Source of the DNA: Clostridia bacterium
Lineage (GTDB): Bacteria > Bacillota > Clostridia > Oscillospirales > QAMX01
NCBI GenBank assembly: GCA_017556885.1
Contig: JAFYLV010000108.1
Coordinates: forward strand, 1-11,598
Length of the DNA: 11,598 nucleotides
Direction of reading: 5' to 3'
Under the pieces are notes generated by a model that was given only the letters and a program-made list of their open reading frames with translations, made no database searches and was not told where the DNA came from. Of this stretch, positions 1 through 5,396 are shown one piece after another. A program made the translations under genes and the position numbers. Every line of letters begins with the position of its first letter. Position 1 is the first letter of the stretch.

Positions 1-27
1 GCTTTGCTGAACTTAAAAATATATTCC

Positions 28-53
28 GGGACGGCGGCAGATGCCGCCGTCCT
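28..53 (+). terminator. GC-rich hairpin upstream of tatD, possible terminator
   Basis: An 11-bp stem (GGGACGGCGGC with GCCGCCGTCCT, one G-T wobble) closes on an AGAT loop. It is followed only by a weak pyrimidine stretch (GTCCTCTT) and then at once by the tatD ribosome site. It could end transcription of a gene whose tail lies left of the window, or act as a processing or partial terminator inside an operon. The lack of a proper T run keeps confidence low. Confidence 0.4.
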
Positions 54-74
54 GTCCTCTTAAAGGAGATCCCC

Positions 75-845
75 ATGCTGCTTTTTGATACCCACGCCCA
101 TTACGATTCCACCCAGTTTGACGAGGACCGCGATGCCGTTCTCGCGGCCCTGCCCGACGATGGCATTGCCCTTGCTCTGAATCCCGGCTGCGACATTCCC
201 TCCAGCCGCAAGGCGGTGGAATATGCCGCAAAATACGCCCATATGTATGCCGCCGTAGGTTTTCATCCGGAGAATGCCGATACAGCCACAGAGGGCGATA
301 TTGCGGCCCTGCGGGCCCTTTGCGCAGAGCCAAAGGTCGTCGCCATCGGTGAGATCGGACTGGATTACTACTGGGTGACGGAGGAGGATGCCCGTGCCCG
401 TCAGCGGGATTTTTTCCGGGCACAGATGCAGCTCGCCCGCGAGACGGGATTGCCCGTTATCGTCCATGACCGGGAGGCACATGCGGACTCTCTTGATATC
501 ATCAAAGAGTTCCCCGATGTCCGCGGTGTCTTCCACTGCTATTCCGGCAGCGCGGAGATGGCAAAGGTCCTGGTGGATATGGGATGGATGATCTCCTTCA
601 CCGGCGTTCTGACCTTCAAGAATGCCCGTAAGGCCCACGAGGTGCTGCGCACGCTGCCCCCCGACCGGCTGATGTTTGAGACCGACAGCCCCTATATGGC
701 CCCGGAGCCACACCGCGGCAAGCGTTGCGACAGCCGTCTCGTGTGCCACACCGTCGCCCGAGCCGCCGAGCTTCTCGGCGAGGATGCCGAAGTCCTTGCC
801 GAGCGCACCTACCGTAATGCCTGCCGCTTTTTCGGCATTGCATAA
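75..845 (+). CDS. tatD: TatD family metal-dependent DNase/hydrolase
   Basis: A 256-aa TIM-barrel hydrolase of the TatD family, cytoplasmic, with known members acting as Mg-dependent 3'-5' DNases in DNA repair or turnover. All the family metal-binding motifs are present in order: DTHAH at residues 5-9 (His7, His9), GFHPE at 62-66, GEIGLDYY at 92-99 (Glu93), VIVHDRE at 128-134 (His131), FHCYSGS at 153-159 (His154) and ETDSPYMAP at 202-210 (Asp204). Length is normal for the family (about 255-265 aa). The ATG start follows AAAGGAG at 62-68 with a 6-nt spacing. In many Firmicutes tatD follows metG; only 10 nt of upstream sequence precede the hairpin here, so that cannot be tested. True substrate cannot be told from sequence; family assignment is certain. 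Confidence 0.96.
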   Translation: MLLFDTHAHYDSTQFDEDRDAVLAALPDDGIALALNPGCDIPSSRKAVEYAAKYAHMYAAVGFHPENADTATEGDIAALRALCAEPKVVAIGEIGLDYYWVTEEDARARQRDFFRAQMQLARETGLPVIVHDREAHADSLDIIKEFPDVRGVFHCYSGSAEMAKVLVDMGWMISFTGVLTFKNARKAHEVLRTLPPDRLMFETDSPYMAPEPHRGKRCDSRLVCHTVARAAELLGEDAEVLAERTYRNACRFFGIA

Positions 846-886
846 GCAAACCCCACCGGTTTGGCCGGGTATTCATAAAACAGTTC

Positions 887-916
887 GTGGAGCGTATCAG
901 TATCGATACGCTCCAC
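887..916 (+). terminator. Perfect 12-bp hairpin after tatD
   Basis: GTGGAGCGTATC at 887-898 and its exact complement at 905-916 flank the 6-nt loop AGTATC. It lies 42 nt behind the tatD stop and is followed by TTCTTGTGT, a weak T-rich tail. Most likely the tatD transcription terminator, perhaps acting in both directions since no strong T run marks either side. Confidence 0.5.
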
Positions 917-952
917 TTCTTGTGTCAGTATATGGACCAGGTTGCCCGAAAC

Positions 953-999
953 CTTGGCTCTCCCTTTGGGAGAGCTGTCACCGTAGGTGACTGAGAGGG
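953..999 (+). repeat. Left copy of 47-nt structured repeat
   Basis: The copy holds two adjacent hairpins: GCTCTCCC/GGGAGAGC with loop TTT (957-975), then GTCACC/GGTGAC with loop GTA (977-991), followed by TGAGAGGG. It matches the copy at 1366-1412 in inverted orientation at 41 of 47 positions; all six differences fall in the second hairpin. The DUF559 gene on the minus strand ends inside this copy (stop at 978-980). Confidence 0.85.
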
Positions 1000-1358
1000 C
1001 ATTGCAACCGATTTTGGACGGTAAGGTCAATTTGCTCGCACACACCACGAAAATTCCTGTCGATATCCCGGTTAGAAAATCGCAAAACCTCCAAACCAAG
1101 AGCCGTCAGGAATTGGGAACGCTCAGCGTCATAAGCCAAACCATGGGGTTCATAATGCTGGGATCCATCCAATTCAATGACCAGCTTGGCAGAAGCACAG
1201 TAAAAGTCCACGATGAATCTACCGATGATCCGCTGTTTATAAATTTTCACCGGGTATTTACGGAGAAAAAGATACCAGAGCTTGCGTTCATGGGGAGTCA
1301 TTTCTTTGCGAAGCCGCCTGGCATTTTCTAGTTGGCTGTTATCTTTTGGTATGGTCAT
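978..1358 (-). CDS. DUF559 (Vsr-like endonuclease fold) protein
   Basis: A complete 126-aa protein of the DUF559 family (PF04480), which has a PD-(D/E)XK nuclease fold related to very-short-patch repair enzymes. Visible family features are TPHERKLW at 21-28, GRFIVDFYC at 46-54 with the probable catalytic Asp51, LVIELDG at 59-65 with Glu62 and Asp64, then QHY at 67-69 and the LRFSN segment at 92-96. The gene is boxed by inverted repeats. Reading on the minus strand, the right repeat ends in GAGAGGG, 7 nt before the ATG, and can serve as the ribosome site. The left repeat encodes the last residues (about PLSHLR) and the stop. Base composition is lower in GC than the surrounding housekeeping genes. 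Biological role of the family is not established; a nicking or mobility role for its own repeat unit is a guess. Confidence 0.88.
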   Translation of the reverse strand: MTIPKDNSQLENARRLRKEMTPHERKLWYLFLRKYPVKIYKQRIIGRFIVDFYCASAKLVIELDGSQHYEPHGLAYDAERSQFLTALGLEVLRFSNRDIDRNFRGVCEQIDLTVQNRLQCPLSHLR

Positions 1359-1365
1359 ATTTTTA

Positions 1366-1412
1366 CCCTCTCAGTCGGCTTCGCCGCCAGCTCTCCCAAA
1401 GGGAGAGCCAAG
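1366..1412 (-). repeat. Right copy of 47-nt structured repeat (inverted)
   Basis: Reverse complement of the left repeat at 41 of 47 positions. The first hairpin is identical. In the second hairpin the stem has changed to GGCGGC/GCCGAC with loop GAA: two base pairs changed on both sides so that pairing is kept, and one pair became a G-A mismatch. This pattern indicates that the RNA or single-strand fold matters. On the minus strand its tail GAGAGGG lies 7 nt before the DUF559 start codon. Confidence 0.85.
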
Positions 1413-1424
1413 TGCCGCATCCAA

Positions 1425-1455
1425 CGCACTACACCGAACGGTGTATAGAAGTGCG
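1425..1455. other. Nested hairpin between repeat unit and ridA
   Basis: An inner stem TACACCG/CGGTGTA (1430-1436 with 1439-1445, loop AA) sits within an outer match CGCAC/GTGCG (1425-1429 with 1451-1455). It lies 49 nt past the end of the RidA-family gene on the minus strand and could be its terminator, though no T run follows. No other content is seen in 1413-1503. Confidence 0.35.
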
Positions 1456-1503
1456 CCCTTGCTTCTGTCAGACAAAGTGGAGTTTACCAGAATTCTAAAT
1501 CTG

Positions 1504-1866
1504 TTATGTTTTGCAATACGCAATGCCATCAACCTGGAATTGTAGACCATCATTTCCGCCTTTATGCGCAAATTCGGTTTGGATGGACTTACGTACTGGA
1601 TACCTACCATTGAACCGCTCTTTAATGACCTTTTCCATGACAGGAATATTCCAAATATCTCTAAACAGACAATCCATCTGTACCACATTGTCCAAGGTAA
1701 GTCCAACAAGTGACAATCTTCGTTCCATGTCGTCAAATGCACCATTAATCTGTTCTTCGATAGTGCCACCAACATTGCCAACGCAGTAACCGAGGAAACA
1801 GAAATCTCCTGCTTTTATTATCCCCGAATGCACCCAGGATTCGTTAACATCGTATCGTTCAATCAT
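1504..1866 (-). CDS. RidA/YjgF/UK114 family protein
   Basis: A 120-aa member of the Rid superfamily, whose archetype hydrolyses reactive enamine/imine intermediates released by PLP enzymes. The start at 1866 (MIERYDV) is chosen because GGAGG lies 8 nt upstream; a longer reading starting at 1929 would begin inside the promoter. The segment GGTIEEQINGAFDDMERRL (33-51) and the PVR at 90-92, with Arg92 aligning to the substrate-carboxylate Arg105 of E. coli RidA, fit the family. At the position of RidA Glu120 this protein appears to have Gln111 (FQVDGIA in place of IEIEAIA), so it may be one of the Rid subfamilies without the classical deaminase activity. The gene is clearly more AT-rich than tatD, trpB or ftsK, and lies next to the DUF559 unit. 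It appears to be a single-gene transcript. Confidence 0.87.
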   Translation of the reverse strand: MIERYDVNESWVHSGIIKAGDFCFLGYCVGNVGGTIEEQINGAFDDMERRLSLVGLTLDNVVQMDCLFRDIWNIPVMEKVIKERFNGRYPVRKSIQTEFAHKGGNDGLQFQVDGIAYCKT

Positions 1867-1900
1867 ACTATTATCCTCCGATATTATTTCATATAGCGCA

Positions 1901-1929
1901 ATTATAGTACATTCGTTCGATAAAAGCAA
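1901..1929 (-). promoter_or_regulatory. Sigma-A promoter of the RidA-family gene
   Basis: On the minus strand TTGCTT (1924-1929) and TATAAT (1901-1906) are separated by exactly 17 bp, ending 34 nt before the start codon at 1866. This also argues against the longer reading frame beginning at 1929. Confidence 0.8.
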
Positions 1930-1996
1930 GCGGTTTTACAAATTAAAGTTTGGTTAACTGATTTACCAAGTTCATAATTTGTCTGGATATACAGGA

Positions 1997-2028
1997 ACAG
2001 GCACAGCAGGTTAAACTGTTGTGCCTGT
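1997..2028 (-). terminator. 13-bp hairpin after the histidine phosphatase gene
   Basis: ACAGGCACAGCAG (1997-2009) pairs with CTGTTGTGCCTGT (2016-2028) with one G-T wobble and a 6-nt loop. It stands about 40 nt past the phosphatase stop and before the RidA promoter, which suits a terminator, but the following bases on the minus strand (TTCCTGTATA) contain no long T run. Confidence 0.5.
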
Positions 2029-2069
2029 CAACTGTCTTATGAGTACCGCTCTTTTCCGGTGGGGTTATT

Positions 2070-2708
2070 TCACTTGATTCCCTCTTCGGTGGTTTTGTCC
2101 TCAAGATGTCCGTCATAGCCGACCGTGCGCCACGTAACGGCACCGTCCTCATATTCCGCCACGGTGACCGATGCATTGGGCACATGAGGGATATCTTTCA
2201 TCTGCTCCGGCGGGATCCCGTTCCACACTGTGCGGAGGGCACGTATGATACCGCCGTGCGTTCCAACAACGACCGTCTTGCCGTCACTCTCCGCTGCGAT
2301 ATCCGCAAATGCCCGCGCGGCGCGTTCCATGGCCTCCGAATAACTTTCTCCGCCTTCAAAGGCGTAAATGCCCGGATTTTCTTTATAGGCATCATATTTT
2401 TCCGCAAATCCGGTCTTTACGTCCTCGATAAGCATCCCCTGCCACACGCCAACATCCACCTCGCGGAGATCGCGTCTGCGGATGACATCCATCCCGAGAG
2501 CTTCCGACAGCGGGCGGACGGTCTCATATGCACGGGAAAGGTCGCTGGAGTAGATCGCATCGACCTTGTATGTATCGAGAATATATTTTGACGTGCTCTG
2601 CGCCTGCGCAACGCCCACGGCATCCAACGGCACATCCGACTGTCCGGCAAAGCGTTTGGCTTTGTTGGCTTCGCTATAGCCGTGGCGGACGATAATAAAT
2701 CTCACCAT
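2070..2708 (-). CDS. Histidine phosphatase family protein (phosphoglycerate mutase-like)
   Basis: A 212-aa cytoplasmic enzyme of the histidine phosphatase superfamily. The phosphohistidine motif RHG is at residues 8-10 (His9), followed by SSDLSRAYET at 54-63 (Arg59), the REVDVG acid loop at 82-87 (Glu83) and GTHGG at 149-153 (second catalytic His151). The length matches the small phosphatase branch (CobC/GpmB/PhoE-like), but no feature points to one substrate: nothing for cobalamin synthesis lies nearby, so a symbol is not given. The ATG follows AAAGGAAG with a rather long 13-nt spacing. It has its own promoter, divergent from the trpB leader, with about 90 bp shared between them. Confidence 0.92.
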   Translation of the reverse strand: MVRFIIVRHGYSEANKAKRFAGQSDVPLDAVGVAQAQSTSKYILDTYKVDAIYSSDLSRAYETVRPLSEALGMDVIRRRDLREVDVGVWQGMLIEDVKTGFAEKYDAYKENPGIYAFEGGESYSEAMERAARAFADIAAESDGKTVVVGTHGGIIRALRTVWNGIPPEQMKDIPHVPNASVTVAEYEDGAVTWRTVGYDGHLEDKTTEEGIK

Positions 2709-2737
2709 GTTAAAAAACGCACTTCCTTTCGCATACC

Positions 2738-2765
2738 ATTATACCCTATTCCGCAGGATATGCAA
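2738..2765 (-). promoter_or_regulatory. Sigma-A promoter of the histidine phosphatase gene
   Basis: On the minus strand TTGCAT (2760-2765) and TATAAT (2738-2743) lie 16 bp apart, 29 nt before the start codon. It is back to back with the trpB leader promoter at 2796-2825. Confidence 0.75.
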
Positions 2766-2795
2766 GAGTAACTTTTTCCGAAAACGGATCGGGTA

Positions 2796-2825
2796 TTGAC
2801 ATTTCCGCATAGAATGGTGTATAAT
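2796..2825 (+). promoter_or_regulatory. Consensus sigma-A promoter of the T-box/trpB transcript
   Basis: A perfect TTGACA (2796-2801) and a perfect TATAAT (2820-2825) with 18 bp between them. Transcription would begin near 2832, just before stem I of the T-box leader. Strong basal initiation fits control by downstream premature termination. Confidence 0.88.
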
Positions 2826-2831
2826 GACTTA

Positions 2832-3140
2832 AATTCCATACCAAACCGTTGAAGCGGAAATAAAGGCGACGATGCCCTCATAAGAGAGCCTGAGGTGCTG
2901 AGATTCAGGCAGGAAACAAATCGTCAAATGGGCCGCTGAGGGTGCGATGAACAAAGCGCTGCTTTCCGGCACGCATTTCAGTAGTCTGCAACGTGAGGGC
3001 ATACGTCAGTTGCCGGGGATATCGCCTTCCCGCCGTATCCCGCAAAGCGCACGGGTCCTTCCGTGAACACAAGGTGGCACCGCGGATAATGCATTTATTC
3101 GTCCTTGACAGATGGTACTTCTCTGTCAGGGACTTTTTTT
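2832..3140 (+). promoter_or_regulatory. T-box riboswitch, tRNA-Trp specific, controlling trpB
   Basis: Complete T-box leader that senses uncharged tRNA. Stem I has a base helix AGCGG/CCGCT (2853-2857 with 2933-2937) and an upper helix GACGAT/ATCGTC (2868-2873 with 2920-2925). The specifier loop between their 3' arms contains TGG at 2929-2931, the Trp codon. A distal helix GCCTGA/TCAGGC (2888-2893 with 2905-2910) caps it. The conserved T-box core AAGGTGGCACCGCGG is at 3071-3085. Its bulge TGGC (3075-3078) can pair with an acceptor end GCCA, matching the G73 discriminator usual in bacterial tRNA-Trp. The antiterminator CAAGG/CCTTG (3070-3074 with 3103-3107), continued by 3082-3089 with 3095-3102, excludes the terminator at 3101-3133. 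Specifier, discriminator base and the downstream trpB all agree on tryptophan. This region is the only stretch over 300 bases without a sizeable gene. Confidence 0.95.
3101..3140 (+). terminator. T-box regulated intrinsic terminator
   Basis: GTCCTTGACAG (3101-3111) pairs with CTGTCAGGGAC (3123-3133) with one wobble and an 11-nt loop, followed by seven T (3134-3140). Its 5' arm overlaps the antiterminator 3' arm, the classic T-box switch. Confidence 0.95.
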
Positions 3141-3156
3141 ACCCGGAGGAATTTTT

Positions 3157-3189
3157 ATGATCTATGCCCTTCGATGGCGAGGCCTGTAA
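3157..3189 (+). CDS. Possible 10-codon leader ORF (MIYALRWRGL)
   Basis: Directly after the T-box terminator, GGAGG at 3145-3149 stands 7 nt before an ATG that opens a 10-codon frame with one Trp codon (residue 7, TGG at 3175-3177), ending in TAA at 3187-3189. It is not in frame with trpB, which begins 50 nt later. The TGG lies in the 5' arm of a potential hairpin ATGGCG/CGCCAT (3174-3179 with 3201-3206). The ribosome site and start resemble those of trpB (GGAGG, T run, ATGATC), so it may be a duplication remnant and not a functional leader peptide. Translation is not proven. Confidence 0.4.
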   Translation: MIYALRWRGL

Positions 3190-3239
3190 GCCCTTTCAAA
3201 CGCCATATTTAATTTTAAATTTTACGGAGGATTTTTACA

Positions 3240-4457
3240 ATGATCCATAACGGTATTGATTTCAGCACCTATTTCAAGAACTATCCCGACGAGTCCGGCT
3301 TCTTCGGCAAGTACGGCGGCGCCTATATCGCTCCCGAGCTGCAGAAGGCCATGGTCGAGATCACCGAGGCCTATTTCACCATCTGCAAGTCCCGCAAATT
3401 CATCGACGAGCTGCGCCGCATCCGCCGCGAGTTCCAGGGCCGTCCTACCCCCATCTCCCATCTGGAGCGCCTGTCCAACAAGCTCGGCAACGTGCAGCTC
3501 TACGTCAAGCGCGAGGATCTGAACCATTCCGGTGCCCATAAGCTCAACCACTGCATGGGCGAGGCACTGCTTGCCAAATACATGGGCAAGAAAAAGGTCA
3601 TCGCCGAGACCGGTGCCGGCCAGCACGGCGTGGCACTTGCCACCGCCGCCGCCTACTTCGGTCTGGAGTGTGACATCTACATGGGTACCGTGGATATCAA
3701 AAAGCAGGCTCCCAACGTCGCCCGTATGAAGATCCTCGGTGCCAACGTCGTGGAGGTCACCCACGGTCTGCAGACCCTTAAGGAAGCCGTGGATGCCGCC
3801 TTTGATGCCTATGCCAAGGAATACCACGATGCCATTTACTGCATCGGTTCCGTTCTCGGCCCCCATCCCTTCCCCATGATGGTGCGCGATTTCCAGCACG
3901 TGGTGGGCGAAGAGGCCCGCGAGCAGTTCCTGCACATGACCGGCGAGCTGCCCGACACCATTGTTGCCTGCGTCGGCGGCGGATCCAATGCGGCCGGCTT
4001 CTTCTCCGGCTTCCTCAACGATCCCGTGGAGATCATCGGCGTTGAGCCCCTCGGCCGCGGCCCCAAGCTCGGCGACCACGCCGCGAGCCTCAAGTACGGC
4101 ACCGAAGGCATCATGCACGGCTTCAACTCCATCATGCTCAAGGATGAGAACGGCGAGCCCGCCCCGGTCTATTCCGTGGCCAGCGGCCTTGATTACCCCT
4201 CCTCCGGCCCGGAGCATGCCTTCCTGCAGGAGATCGGCCGCGTGCAGTACGACGTGGTGGACGACGATGCCACCATCGACGCTTTCTTCGAGCTTTCCCG
4301 CATGGAGGGTATCATCCCCGCCATCGAGAGCGCCCATGCCGTTGCCTACGGCATGAAGCTTGCCCGCGAGAGAAGCCACGGCTCCGTGCTCATCAATCTC
4401 TCCGGTCGCGGCGACAAGGATATGGATTACGTCATCGAGCACTACGGCATCCGGTAA
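3240..4457 (+). CDS. trpB: Tryptophan synthase beta chain, stand-alone
   Basis: A 405-aa PLP enzyme that joins indole and L-serine to give L-tryptophan. Visible landmarks: RPTP at 68-71, KREDLNHSGAHK at 90-101 with PLP Lys101, ETGAGQHG at 123-130 with catalytic Glu123, GPHPFPMMVRDFQ at 207-219, phosphate-binding GGGSN at 246-250, GLDYPSSGPEH at 316-326 with the closure Asp318, EGIIPAIESAHA at 356-367, and SGRGDKD at 388-394 with the pyridine-contacting Ser388. The family's usual HTGAHK(I/T)N is HSGAHKLN here. GGAGG at 3226-3230 lies 9 nt before the ATG. No trpA or other trp gene is seen: a terminator follows at once. With trpA absent nearby, it may salvage free indole, or partner a TrpA encoded elsewhere. 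Control is by the tRNA-Trp T-box upstream. Codon use is strongly biased to C-ending codons, as in well expressed genes. Confidence 0.95.
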   Translation: MIHNGIDFSTYFKNYPDESGFFGKYGGAYIAPELQKAMVEITEAYFTICKSRKFIDELRRIRREFQGRPTPISHLERLSNKLGNVQLYVKREDLNHSGAHKLNHCMGEALLAKYMGKKKVIAETGAGQHGVALATAAAYFGLECDIYMGTVDIKKQAPNVARMKILGANVVEVTHGLQTLKEAVDAAFDAYAKEYHDAIYCIGSVLGPHPFPMMVRDFQHVVGEEAREQFLHMTGELPDTIVACVGGGSNAAGFFSGFLNDPVEIIGVEPLGRGPKLGDHAASLKYGTEGIMHGFNSIMLKDENGEPAPVYSVASGLDYPSSGPEHAFLQEIGRVQYDVVDDDATIDAFFELSRMEGIIPAIESAHAVAYGMKLARERSHGSVLINLSGRGDKDMDYVIEHYGIR

Positions 4458-4472
4458 GAGCACATAAACCGT

Positions 4473-4507
4473 AAAGAAGCGTGTCTGTACGACACGCTTC
4501 TTTTTTT
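4473..4507 (+). terminator. Strong terminator between trpB and the ABC permease gene
   Basis: AAAGAAGCGTGTC (4473-4485) pairs perfectly with GACACGCTTCTTT (4491-4503) around the loop TGTAC, followed by a run of T to 4507. The permease stop codon on the opposite strand (4506-4508) overlaps its tail, so the two convergent units share this hairpin; on the minus strand the T run is only three bases. Confidence 0.93.
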
Positions 4508-5396
4508 ATCTCTTTTTCAGTTTGTTCAGCAAAACGTAGACAAGAATCAGCACCGCCGTCACACCGCCGAGGATAAGATACATCACCGGTTCGGGCACGG
4601 TATTTCCGAAAAAGCGGATGCGCATATCCATCGCAAGCATGATCTGCTCCGTCTCTGTTTCCGGAAGTCCGAGGCTATGCAGCTCCGCCACGGCACCCTG
4701 CATGGCGTGGGTACGCACAAGCGCCGTTCCGTAGGTTCCGGGCAGGAAGGAGATCACCTTCTGTAGCCCTTCTCCAAAGGAGGAAATGGGCATGTACGCG
4801 CCGCAGATAAAGCCGTAGCCTGAGCTGACGATGGTACCGACGGCGGAGATCTGCCCCTGCGAGGAGAGGAAGAAATTAATCACGGAGGACAGCGCCGTAC
4901 CAAAGAGCACCAGCAACACCACGTCACAAAGCAGCCTCACCGTATCCGCAAGGCTCAGATACCATCCGGCCACCGCGGCATATCCAAAGCACAGACCTGC
5001 TGCGCAGAAACAGATGATAAGCGTCACCGCGAGGGTGGACACGTAATAGGCCACGGAAAGGGTGGATGCACGCACGGGCGAGACTCGCAGATCCGTGGCG
5101 GTGCCGAGAGCCTTGTCCTGCACCATGAGGAAATTGGAGCAGAAGGCCACCGTAACGCAGGAGACAGCGAGAATGGAAGAAATGAGCTGCCCGGCAACAA
5201 GACCGTCCAGCAGTTTCTCCGGCACCGGAAGGGCGGCGGGAAGGTTCATCACAAAGCTGTCGCGGTAAACATCCCCAAGAAAGGTCACGTACAGTACGAG
5301 CAAAATGGCCGGGGTGATAAGAGAGGTGAAGAACATGCCCTTATCCCTGAAAAACAGGCGCATATTCCGGCGTAAAAGCACAGAAAAGGTTTTCAT
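4506..5396 (-). CDS. ABC-2 type transporter permease
   Basis: A 296-aa integral membrane protein with six probable membrane segments, near residues 22-40, 66-90, 115-140, 155-178, 185-205 and 272-292, and the pattern of the ABC-2 (DrrB/NodJ-like) permease family. A short cytoplasmic head (MKTFSVLLRRNMRLFFRDKG) with basic residues precedes the first segment, and the region 105-112 (SPVRASTL) matches the common 'SP+' loop of the family. The AYMPISSFGEGLQ segment (200-212) before the last loop is also typical. Its ATG overlaps the ATPase stop by 4 nt (ATGA), so the two are translationally coupled. Together with the ATPase it would form an exporter of unknown substrate; such pairs next to a MerR regulator often export drugs or peptides. 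Confidence 0.9.
   Translation of the reverse strand: MKTFSVLLRRNMRLFFRDKGMFFTSLITPAILLVLYVTFLGDVYRDSFVMNLPAALPVPEKLLDGLVAGQLISSILAVSCVTVAFCSNFLMVQDKALGTATDLRVSPVRASTLSVAYYVSTLAVTLIICFCAAGLCFGYAAVAGWYLSLADTVRLLCDVVLLVLFGTALSSVINFFLSSQGQISAVGTIVSSGYGFICGAYMPISSFGEGLQKVISFLPGTYGTALVRTHAMQGAVAELHSLGLPETETEQIMLAMDMRIRFFGNTVPEPVMYLILGGVTAVLILVYVLLNKLKKR

Larger units (their letters stand above)
953..1412. mobile_element. Inverted-repeat-bounded DUF559 unit (putative mobile cassette)
   Basis: Two 47-nt structured repeats in opposite orientation bound a single small gene that fills nearly all the space between them, giving a 460-bp unit. The outer ends are CTTGG at left and CCAAG at right. I see no clear target duplication next to the ends. 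The layout resembles a non-autonomous or nuclease-bearing repeat element rather than an insertion sequence: no transposase is present. That it moves is inference; the boundaries and repeat are directly visible. Confidence 0.6.

Noticed and set aside
1..10. Possible last codons of an upstream gene (CTT TGC TGA)
   Set aside because: Three codons are not enough to identify or even support a gene, although metG is a usual neighbour of tatD.
987..1331. Plus-strand open frame opposite DUF559
   Set aside because: The minus-strand frame matches the DUF559 family throughout, with a ribosome site; the opposite frame has neither.
953..1412. CRISPR array or insertion sequence reading of the repeats
   Set aside because: Only two copies, inverted, with a gene between them; no spacers, no transposase and no clear target duplication.
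3222..4463. 413-codon open frame on the minus strand opposite trpB
   Set aside because: It is the codon shadow of a C-ending-codon-rich gene; its sequence is low in diversity (Gly, Ala, His, Val rich), and trpB with all catalytic motifs lies on the other strand.
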